Assembly: GCA_020849725.1 (NCBI GenBank)
Contig: JADLAZ010000266.1
Coordinates: 1-10,731, forward strand
Reading direction: 5' to 3'
DNA length: 10,731 bases
DNA from: Chloroflexota bacterium
GTDB taxonomy: Bacteria; Chloroflexota; Chloroflexia; Thermomicrobiales; JADLAZ01
Made by a program: the position numbers and the translations under genes. How positions within the stretch are numbered: position 1 is the stretch's first letter; each line of letters starts with the position of its first letter. Below are positions 4,826-10,731 of the stretch, piece by piece. The notes beneath the pieces were generated by a model that was not told where the DNA came from, ran no database searches, and saw only the letters and a list, made by a program, of their open reading frames with translations.

Positions 4826-7327
4826 TCAGTGCGGCAGCCCCAGATCGTGCAAGCGGCGATGGATGGCCTCGCGTGCCTGGTGGAACGGGCGCTCGAGATA
4901 CGCTTGATGGTCGGACTCACCATGGTGGTGCGTGACCGTGCCCGGTCGGTACTGCGGGCTGTGCTGGCGGATGTAGGTGAGCGTGCCCTCGATGAGCGTA
5001 AGCATGTACTGCGACGTTGCCGGGCTGTGCATCTGCCAGTCGCTGCCGCAGGCAACGTAGATCGGGCTCGTGTGGGCGAAGACGCCGCGCTGCCAGCCGT
5101 CGTGGTGATGCACCTGGGCGACTTCCGGCCCGCGCGCTCGCGCCGCCAGCCAGGTGTGGCCATCGACGGCGACGCGAGCCGTCAAGCGCAGCTCGCGCGC
5201 GCCGGCCGCATCCTCAGTGCTGGCGACGACGCGGCCCTGCTGGACGATCTCCAGGCGGTGGATTGGGATGACCGACTGCGCCCGCGCCATCACCTCGACC
5301 GTGCCGCCGCCGGCCGGCAGTGGCACCGTGTCGCCGATGCGGGCGCCCTCGACGCTGAAGTCGAGCAGCGGCCCGCCGCTGTGGAAGGTCCGGCCCAGCC
5401 GCAAGTTGCGGCACCACGAGTCGTAGTCGAACGGCTCGTCGGGCGGGATGTAGACGTAGGTGCGATAGAGACCCACCGGCACGTCGCTGCTCATCTTGTC
5501 GGTGCCGCCGACGAGCGGGAGCCGGTAGCCTCCGTTGAGGTAGCGGTAGTACTCCAGGTAGTTGAAGCTGCCCTCGCGGATCATCTCGACGGCGTCGGCG
5601 CGGCCGGTGGCGATCAGCGCCGCCGGCTCGCCATTCGGCATCGGCACGTGCGGAATGACGACCGTGCCGCCCTGGGCATGGCAGCGGTCGGCCCAGTCGG
5701 ACATGGTCGCGTCGAGCGTGCCGCCCATCTCGGCCTCGCTCGGCCCGTCGGTGCACCAGGGCATGATCGGCTCCTTGACGCCGAGCAGGGTCAGGTGACC
5801 GAGGAAGTGCTGGCGGTTCTCTTGCGTGGCGTAGACGATGGTCGCGCCGTCGGGCGAGGTGACCGGCCGGCCGGTGAACTCCTCCGTATTCGTGAACAGG
5901 TTGCCCCACTGCGACAGCAGCAGGTTGACGACGCCCAGATCTTCGCCGCGCGCCTCGTAGAAGCTGCCCTGGGTCGACAGGAAATGCACGTGCGTGTCGC
6001 CGCTGAACCAGCGCTCGGCGGCCATGTCGCGGAACCGCTTCAGGTGCAACTCCAGCCGCTGCTGACCCGGCGCGATCGTGACACGCGTTCGCAGTGGCGT
6101 GTACTCAAAGCCGCGCGCCACGTCGACGATGACCTCGCCGCGCGGCAGCCAGCCCTGGCAGTTGCCGTCGGTGTAGGCGTAGGTCATCTGGCCGAGGCGC
6201 ACGTCGCCGCCGACGTCGGCGTGCCAGGTGCCAAGGTTGGAGTTGACATGGCCGTGGTGGCCGTGGGGCTGGTAGGGCACGCCCTCCGGTGAGCGGAAAT
6301 GAACCCGGCAGGGTACCGGCCGGCCGGTGGCGTCGTCGACGATCGTCGTGTGGACCCAATTGCGGCCGGGGTCCACGACCTCCAGCCGCAGACGGGGGCT
6401 GGGCGTGGCGACGCCCGTCGCCTCCAGATCGCCCCAGCGGGCCTGGCCCAGCACCTGCTCACCTTGCTTGACCGTCACCGTCGCCGACGGCGTGCCGGCG
6501 ATCTCGACGTAGGCCGGGCTGGCGGCCGAGTTCTGCGCCTCGCCATAGCCAGCATGGCCATCGGCTAGAAAGGCGTCGGCATCGGCCAGTGGCAGTGCGT
6601 AAGGATATGTGGCCGCACCGCGATCGACCTCGACCGTCAGGTCAAACGGCTGAGCGGCGTCGCTGGCGTCGGGCAAGACGATCTTGACCGGTCGCGCACC
6701 GGCGCGGTTGAACGGATGCTCGTCGAGGTGGCCGAGCGTCACGGCGGCGATCAGGAAGCTCGGCCCTTTCGGCACGATCTCCAGGTCGACGACCGCCTGT
6801 GCCGGGCGCGGGTTGGTCCAGGTCCAGAGGACGTAGCGGTGGGGGACGGCCTGGCTGACCTCAGTCTGGCGGCGGCCGTAGTCGTCCCAGCGCCCCTCGT
6901 AGCGCGGCTGGAGTTCGTTGGCGCGATCGGGCACCGCGTTGAAGGCATGACCGCCCCAGGGAACCGACAGCGCCAGGATCTCGAAGCGCTCGCGGGTCGG
7001 GGCGACGACGCGCTCGCCGCCGGCCAGGTGAAAGACGTACTCGGCCACGACCTCGCCCAGCGACCCGCCCTCGTAGAGCGTCGACTCCAGCAGGCGGTGG
7101 GCGACGATGACGCGGTGCGCTGGCCGGCCGATGGCGATCCGCAGTGGGTCCGGGCAACCGGCGCTGCCAAAATGGATGACGCACGGGCTGCTCGGCGCCG
7201 GCCGGCTCGCCCCGATCTGGAAGGGCAGCCCGTGGAACACCTGGAGGCCCAGCGGGGTGTCGGCGCCGAGCAGCGCCGCGCCGGCGTTGCACCAGACGCT
7301 AAGATCGACCGGTTCGTAGTCGGTCAT
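4826..7327 (-). CDS. CehA/McbA-type PHP-domain metallohydrolase with large N-terminal region
   Basis: An 833-residue protein. The catalytic part is a PHP-type metal site: GDTHVHF (D444, H446, H448), QHFLGHL (H507, H511), VVIPHVPMPNGEPA (H560) and GGTDKMSS (D610). This order fits the CehA/McbA family, named after carbaryl hydrolases, whose members cleave esters, carbamates or phosphoesters. The real substrate here is unknown. About 440 residues lie in front, starting with DLSVWCNAGAALLG and a GLPFQIG motif, and look like beta-sandwich domains with carbohydrate-binding-type folds (inference). A beta-rich segment and an alpha-helical tail (about 770-833) follow the PHP domain. ATG 7327 is clear: GGGAGGTGA sits 4 nt upstream; the frame extends to 7399 without support. 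No signal peptide is seen, so it is probably cytosolic. It has its own extended -10 box. Its 5' and 3' neighbours are both truncated genes or start close to one. Confidence 0.8.
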   Translation of the reverse strand: MTDYEPVDLSVWCNAGAALLGADTPLGLQVFHGLPFQIGASRPAPSSPCVIHFGSAGCPDPLRIAIGRPAHRVIVAHRLLESTLYEGGSLGEVVAEYVFHLAGGERVVAPTRERFEILALSVPWGGHAFNAVPDRANELQPRYEGRWDDYGRRQTEVSQAVPHRYVLWTWTNPRPAQAVVDLEIVPKGPSFLIAAVTLGHLDEHPFNRAGARPVKIVLPDASDAAQPFDLTVEVDRGAATYPYALPLADADAFLADGHAGYGEAQNSAASPAYVEIAGTPSATVTVKQGEQVLGQARWGDLEATGVATPSPRLRLEVVDPGRNWVHTTIVDDATGRPVPCRVHFRSPEGVPYQPHGHHGHVNSNLGTWHADVGGDVRLGQMTYAYTDGNCQGWLPRGEVIVDVARGFEYTPLRTRVTIAPGQQRLELHLKRFRDMAAERWFSGDTHVHFLSTQGSFYEARGEDLGVVNLLLSQWGNLFTNTEEFTGRPVTSPDGATIVYATQENRQHFLGHLTLLGVKEPIMPWCTDGPSEAEMGGTLDATMSDWADRCHAQGGTVVIPHVPMPNGEPAALIATGRADAVEMIREGSFNYLEYYRYLNGGYRLPLVGGTDKMSSDVPVGLYRTYVYIPPDEPFDYDSWCRNLRLGRTFHSGGPLLDFSVEGARIGDTVPLPAGGGTVEVMARAQSVIPIHRLEIVQQGRVVASTEDAAGARELRLTARVAVDGHTWLAARARGPEVAQVHHHDGWQRGVFAHTSPIYVACGSDWQMHSPATSQYMLTLIEGTLTYIRQHSPQYRPGTVTHHHGESDHQAYLERPFHQAREAIHRRLHDLGLPH

Positions 7328-7394
7328 GCGCTCACCTCCCATAGCTCTGCGGCAATGATGATCGGCGGCCGGCGGCGGTGGGATCGCGCGACCG

Positions 7395-7403
7395 AGCATA
7401 GCA
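7395..7403 (-). promoter_or_regulatory. Extended -10 promoter for the PHP metallohydrolase
   Basis: The minus strand reads TGCTATGCT, one base different from the TGCTATACT boxes at 1519-1527 and 4781-4789. The leader would be about 60 nt. A TTGACT lies only 1 nt upstream of the TG (7405-7410), too close to be a -35 element. Confidence 0.5.
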
Positions 7404-7414
7404 CAGTCAAGTCG

Positions 7415-7668
<254 letters not shown>

Positions 7669-7765
7669 ATTGGATGATGAGTGCAGTGCGCCAGAGCAGG
7701 TCACCTCAACTCACTGCGATGGGTGAGGGTAAGGGACTTCTGGTGGCTGAGCGCCATCGAGGCCC

Positions 7766-7793
7766 CGTTCCCTTCGGCTCCACTCAGGGAACG
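7766..7793. repeat. REP-like palindrome with 8-bp perfect stem
   Basis: CGTTCCCT (7766-7773) and AGGGAACG (7786-7793) are perfect inverted copies around a 12-nt loop, TCGGCTCCACTC. Very similar palindromes (core CCCTTCGGCTCC...CTCAGGG) are, from memory, scattered in intergenic DNA of several bacterial groups, including Chloroflexota. Here it sits between the two heptad arrays in the gap of 275 nt (7604-7878) that holds no gene. Confidence 0.65.
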
Positions 7794-7803
7794 AACCCGC
7801 ATT

Positions 7804-7824
7804 CCCCAGCCCCCAGCCCCCAGC
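7804..7824 (+). repeat. Heptanucleotide tandem array, CCCCAGC x3
   Basis: Three perfect copies of CCCCAGC, followed by CC. On the other strand this is GCTGGGG, one base different from the GCTGGGT units at 7641-7668, so the two arrays form long imperfect inverted ends of a segment of about 185 bp. It ends 6 nt before the candidate promoter of the sugar-acid operon. Confidence 0.85.
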
Positions 7825-7830
7825 CCTTCG

Positions 7831-7838
7831 TGTATGCT
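7831..7838 (+). promoter_or_regulatory. Candidate promoter of the sugar-acid operon
   Basis: TGTATGCT contains a TATGCT -10 box (7833-7838) with an adjacent TG. Start of transcription would be near 7845, giving a leader of about 34 nt before GTG 7879. The -35 region lies inside the CCCCAGC repeats and has no recognisable hexamer. Confidence 0.35.
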
Positions 7839-7878
7839 TGTCGCGCTGCCCCTCTGGTCGCGTTCCTGGGAGGATACG

Positions 7879-8988
7879 GTGAAGATCGAGCGCATCACGC
7901 CTATTCTGGTCGATCGCTGCCTGCTCGTGCGCGTCTACACCGACGCCGGCATCGTCGGCACTGGTGAGGCCGGGCTGTGGCCGCAGCACAAGCTCGTCCA
8001 CGAGGCCATCACCGAGCTGGCCGAATATTTCGTCGGCAAGAATGCCGACCGGATCGAGCATCACTATCAGGTCGTCACCCGCGACACGCACTTCTTCGGT
8101 GCCGTGCTGAGCGCGGCGCTGAGCGCCATTGACATCGCGCTGTGGGATATCAAAGGCAAGGCGGCCGGGCTGCCGGTCTACCAGTTGCTCGGCGGCAAGG
8201 TGCGCGACAAGGTGCGCGTCTTCGCCAACGTCGGTGGCGACACGCTCGATGCCCGCGCTCGCTCGGCGGCCGACGCGGTCGCGCGCGGCTACACCTCGCT
8301 GCGGACGCTGCCGTTCTTCTCCGGCTGGGAGCAGCAGACGCCGACCAAGTACCTGGCCGATGCCGCCGCCATCACCCGCGTCATTCGCGAAGCCGTCGGC
8401 GACGAGATCGACCTGGGGCTGGAGGTCCACCGCAACTGCGGTCCCGACGAGGCGGTCGTGCTGGCCAATCGGCTCGCGCCGTACCACATCCACTACTACG
8501 AAGACCCGACTGCGCCGGAGAGCCTGGAGGCGCTGCGTTACGTCGCCCGCCACGTCAACATCCCGATCGCCTTCGGCGAGCGCAACTACAGCCTCTACCA
8601 GTTCAAGGAGTTGCTGGACACCGGCGCGGTCGGCATGATCCGGCCGGACGTGTCGCTGGCCGGCGGCATCACTCAGGTCAAGAAGATCGCGGCGCTGGCC
8701 GAGGCCGCCTTCGTCGGCATCTTCCCGCACCTGATGGGCAGTCCGGTCAACCTGGCCGCCTTCGTCCAGCTCGACGCGGCCATCCCTAACTACGCGCTGA
8801 TGGAGAGCGGCTCCGACGCGCTGAACGAGATCGTCGACCAGCCGCTGCAGCGCGACGGCGGCTACGTCATCGTGCCCGATCGGCCCGGCATCGGCGTCGA
8901 CCTGCGTGAGGAGAAGCTGGTCCAGTACCCCTACCGGCCGCACCGCATCACCGGCTTTTTCCGTGCCGATGGCGCCGTCGCCCACTGA
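7879..8988 (+). CDS. Enolase-superfamily sugar-acid dehydratase (galactonate dehydratase-like)
   Basis: A 369-residue mandelate racemase/muconate lactonizing-type enzyme, expected to remove water from an aldonic acid to give a 2-keto-3-deoxy acid, using Mg2+ in the cytosol. It has the N-terminal capping domain (about 1-115) and the barrel. The metal ligands are Glu182 (LGLEVHR), Glu208 (YYEDP) and Glu234 (FGER). The acid/base residues are His184 and His284 (FPHLMGSP). These sit one position from the D183, E209, E235, H185 and H285 I recall for galactonate dehydratase, so that reaction class is likely. The first ligand is Glu instead of the usual Asp, so the exact substrate is uncertain. I chose GTG 7879 because GGGAGG lies 5 nt before it; the frame is open back to 7681, but that part crosses the repeats. 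First gene of a three-gene operon. Confidence 0.85.
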   Translation: MKIERITPILVDRCLLVRVYTDAGIVGTGEAGLWPQHKLVHEAITELAEYFVGKNADRIEHHYQVVTRDTHFFGAVLSAALSAIDIALWDIKGKAAGLPVYQLLGGKVRDKVRVFANVGGDTLDARARSAADAVARGYTSLRTLPFFSGWEQQTPTKYLADAAAITRVIREAVGDEIDLGLEVHRNCGPDEAVVLANRLAPYHIHYYEDPTAPESLEALRYVARHVNIPIAFGERNYSLYQFKELLDTGAVGMIRPDVSLAGGITQVKKIAALAEAAFVGIFPHLMGSPVNLAAFVQLDAAIPNYALMESGSDALNEIVDQPLQRDGGYVIVPDRPGIGVDLREEKLVQYPYRPHRITGFFRADGAVAH

Positions 8989-9017
8989 GCAACGTGTGAA
9001 GTATGGAGTGAGAGATT

Positions 9018-9743
9018 ATGCCCGCTGCTGATCAGTTGAAGCCGCGCATCCGGGCCGGTGAAGTAGTGACGGCGCTGCGTCCACCGGTGACGACGACCCA
9101 GCCAGCGCTGGAGGCCATGCTGGCGCAGGGACAGTTCGATCTCTTGTACATCGATGGCCAGCACACCGCCTTCAGCGACGATCAATTGGTGGCCTTCTGC
9201 GCGGTGGCCGAGGCACTCGACCTGCCGGTGCAGTTCCGGCTTCCGCACACACGCCAGACGTACCTGATCGGTCGCTACCTGGACCTGGGGGCGACCGGCA
9301 TCCTGGTGCCGGAGGTCGAAGATGCGGCGACGGTCGAGGAGGCGATCGCCTACGCGTACTACCCGCCGATCGGCCTCCGCAGTTGGGGCGGCGCGGCGCG
9401 GCGCGGGGTTGGCCGGGGCCTGAGCCGCACCGAGTATGCCGCCTGGTGGAACCAGACCGTCGTGCTGGCGATGCAACTCGAGTCGGTCGAGGCGATCGAT
9501 CGGGCGCGCGAGCTGGCCCGGCCGGGCGTCGACTACCTGGCCTTCGGCCCGAGCGATCTGTCCTTCAGCCTGGAGATGAACCCGCAGTACCGGCTGCGCA
9601 CCGTCGACGACTGCATGCGCGACGTGGCCACGCGGGTGCGGGGCGACGGCGTGCGGCTGGGCATGGCCATCGGCACCCGGCCAGATGAGCGCGCACCCTA
9701 CCTGGCGATGGGCCTGACGATGTTCCAGGAGTACCCGCACTGA
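9018..9743 (+). CDS. HpcH/HpaI-family aldolase (2-keto-3-deoxy acid aldolase type)
   Basis: A 241-residue class II, metal-dependent aldolase that splits 2-keto-3-deoxy (or 4-hydroxy-2-keto) acids into pyruvate and an aldehyde. Visible family residues are His49 (DGQHTAFS), the catalytic base; Arg74 (QFRLP), which holds pyruvate; Glu155 (MQLES) and Asp180 (GPSDLS), the metal ligands; and YPPIGLRSWG (115-124) in the active-site loop. The length is slightly below the usual 250-265 residues. ATG 9018 has GGAG at 9005-9008 (9-nt gap), a moderate site. It lies 29 nt after the dehydratase gene and 22 nt before the dehydrogenase gene, so all three are probably one transcript. Cleaving the dehydratase product would be its natural role. 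The length of the acceptor aldehyde cannot be told. Confidence 0.88.
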   Translation: MPAADQLKPRIRAGEVVTALRPPVTTTQPALEAMLAQGQFDLLYIDGQHTAFSDDQLVAFCAVAEALDLPVQFRLPHTRQTYLIGRYLDLGATGILVPEVEDAATVEEAIAYAYYPPIGLRSWGGAARRGVGRGLSRTEYAAWWNQTVVLAMQLESVEAIDRARELARPGVDYLAFGPSDLSFSLEMNPQYRLRTVDDCMRDVATRVRGDGVRLGMAIGTRPDERAPYLAMGLTMFQEYPH

Positions 9744-9765
9744 GCCGCATGAGGGAGAGACGGGC

Positions 9766-10731
9766 ATGGCGACCTTCATGATGATGCCGCCACAGGATGA
9801 GCAGAAGCGCGGCTGGGCGCGCCGGCTGGCAGCCGATCTACCGGCGCTGCGGGTGCTGGTCCCCGCCAGCGACGACGAGGCCCGGCGCGACCTGCCTGAG
9901 GTCGATGCTGCCTTCGGCTGGGTGTCACCGGCGTTGCTGCCGGCGGCCGGCCAGCTGCGCTGGCTCCAGAATCCCGACGCCGGCCCGCGCCCCGACTACT
10001 TCTATCCGGCCCTCATCGACCATCCGGTCGTGATCGCCAACCCGCGCGGCATCTACTTCGATCACATCAGCCACCACATCATGATGTTCCTTCTCGGCCT
10101 GGCGCGCGGGCTGCCGTTCTACATCGACGCGCAGAAGGCCCGGCGCTGGGCGCCCGACGCTCGACCCCGGCCGGCGCTCGACCTGCCGTCGGCGACGGCG
10201 CTCATTCATGGGGTCGGCGGCATCGGTCATGAGACGGCGCGCCTGTGCGCCACCTTCGGTATGACCGTGATCGGTGTCGATCCACGGTGGGAGTTCGACG
10301 CACCGGTCGCCGAGCGCCACGGGCCAGAGGCGCTGGACGGTCTCTTGCCGCGCGCCGACGTGATTATCACGACCACGCCGCACACGCCGCAGACCGAGGG
10401 GCTGTGGAACGCGCGCCGCTTCGCTTTGATGAAGCCGACCGCCTACTTCATCAACGTCGGCCGGGGCAAGACAACCCGGATCGACGACCTGGCCGACACG
10501 ATCGAGCGCGGTGTCATTGCCGGCTGCGGGCTGGATGTGTTCGAGAGCGAGCCACTGCCGGCCGACCACAAGCTGTGGGGGCTGCCGAACGTGCTGCTGA
10601 CGCCGCACATCGCCGTCAAGGACGCCGAGAACCTGCCCGAGCGGCGCTATCAGGTGCTGCTCGACAATGCCCGCCGCTTCGTCGCCGGCGAGCCGCTGCG
10701 CAACGTCGTCGACAAGGCCGCCTGGTTCTGA
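9766..10731 (+). CDS. D-isomer-specific 2-hydroxyacid dehydrogenase
   Basis: A 321-residue NAD(P)-dependent enzyme that interconverts 2-oxo acids and D-2-hydroxy acids. The nucleotide motif GVGGIG is at residues 149-154. Asp172 at the end of the next strand (VIGVD) favours NAD over NADP. The catalytic trio is Arg233 (NVGRGK), Glu262 (DVFESEP) and His281 (LTPHIA). The length is normal and the stop codon is the last codon of the window, so the gene is complete. ATG 9766 follows GAGGGAGAG at 9751-9759. By position it is the third step of the operon, perhaps reducing glyoxylate, hydroxypyruvate or a similar 2-oxo acid made by the aldolase, or oxidising a hydroxy acid upstream. It is cytosolic, with no signal peptide. 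No sequence after its stop is visible, so further operon genes are possible. Confidence 0.92.
   Translation: MATFMMMPPQDEQKRGWARRLAADLPALRVLVPASDDEARRDLPEVDAAFGWVSPALLPAAGQLRWLQNPDAGPRPDYFYPALIDHPVVIANPRGIYFDHISHHIMMFLLGLARGLPFYIDAQKARRWAPDARPRPALDLPSATALIHGVGGIGHETARLCATFGMTVIGVDPRWEFDAPVAERHGPEALDGLLPRADVIITTTPHTPQTEGLWNARRFALMKPTAYFINVGRGKTTRIDDLADTIERGVIAGCGLDVFESEPLPADHKLWGLPNVLLTPHIAVKDAENLPERRYQVLLDNARRFVAGEPLRNVVDKAAWF

Noticed and set aside
4829..6292. 487-residue open frame on the plus strand
   Set aside because: It is antisense to the PHP metallohydrolase, whose motifs and ribosome site are clear. The sequence is low-complexity Arg/Val/Ala-rich, typical of antisense frames in high-GC DNA.
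7405..7410. TTGACT as a -35 box for the metallohydrolase promoter
   Set aside because: It is only 4 nt from the TATGCT box, too close for a -35/-10 pair.
7681..7878. Upstream extension of the enolase-superfamily frame to ATG 7681
   Set aside because: It would translate through the palindrome and the CCCCAGC repeats and has no family homology; GTG 7879 has a good ribosome site and matches the expected N-terminus.
7711..8985. 424-residue open frame on the minus strand
   Set aside because: It is antisense to the enolase-superfamily gene, shows no recognisable motifs, and has the Asp/Val/Gln-rich composition of a shadow frame.
8931..9779. 282-residue open frame on the minus strand
   Set aside because: It is antisense to the HpcH/HpaI aldolase gene and spans both its flanking gaps; no motif or ribosome site supports it.

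Overview
This is high-GC bacterial DNA, densely coded, with several GTG starts and strong Shine-Dalgarno sites. The gene content is a Uma2-family gene, a CehA/McbA metallohydrolase, an enolase-superfamily sugar-acid operon and a bacterial JAMM protein. Together with AT-rich extended -10 boxes in GC-rich DNA, this suggests a Chloroflexota-type organism (Thermomicrobia/Sphaerobacter-like). That placement is an inference from memory of gene content; no rRNA or other phylogenetic marker is present.

Layout. Left part (1-4050): a small four-cysteine protein converges on a Gfo/Idh/MocA-type oxidoreductase (minus strand), with an 11-bp hairpin between them. A divergent promoter region follows. Then come a JAMM/Mov34 metallopeptidase and a flippase-like membrane protein 3 nt apart, and the type III pantothenate kinase CoaX with its own candidate promoter. 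Middle part (4050-7878): a broken Uma2-family nuclease-like gene (frameshift, amber stop, lost 3' end). Next, on the minus strand, a 44-residue one-pass membrane protein and a large CehA/McbA-type PHP metallohydrolase. Then the 5' remnant of a DNA methyltransferase (minus strand). Last is a 275-bp non-coding stretch with two inverted heptanucleotide arrays around a REP-like palindrome. Right part (7879-10731): a tight three-gene operon of a galactonate-dehydratase-like enolase-superfamily enzyme, an HpcH/HpaI aldolase and a D-2-hydroxyacid dehydrogenase, ending at the last base of the window.

How the genes fit together. The right-hand operon reads as a non-phosphorylative sugar-acid route: dehydration of an aldonate to a 2-keto-3-deoxy acid, aldol cleavage to pyruvate plus an aldehyde, and reduction of a 2-oxo acid. 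The Gfo/Idh/MocA protein and the PHP metallohydrolase may belong to the same carbohydrate or xenobiotic theme, but nothing in the sequence links them directly. The middle is the most rearranged part: the Uma2 gene and the methyltransferase gene face each other, and each has lost its 3' end towards the block that carries the metallohydrolase and the small membrane protein.

No complete undescribed defence or mobile system is seen. The points most worth a second look are the two facing truncated genes, the inverted heptad/palindrome element, the oxidoreductase without its usual catalytic residues, and the recurring extended -10 promoter motif.
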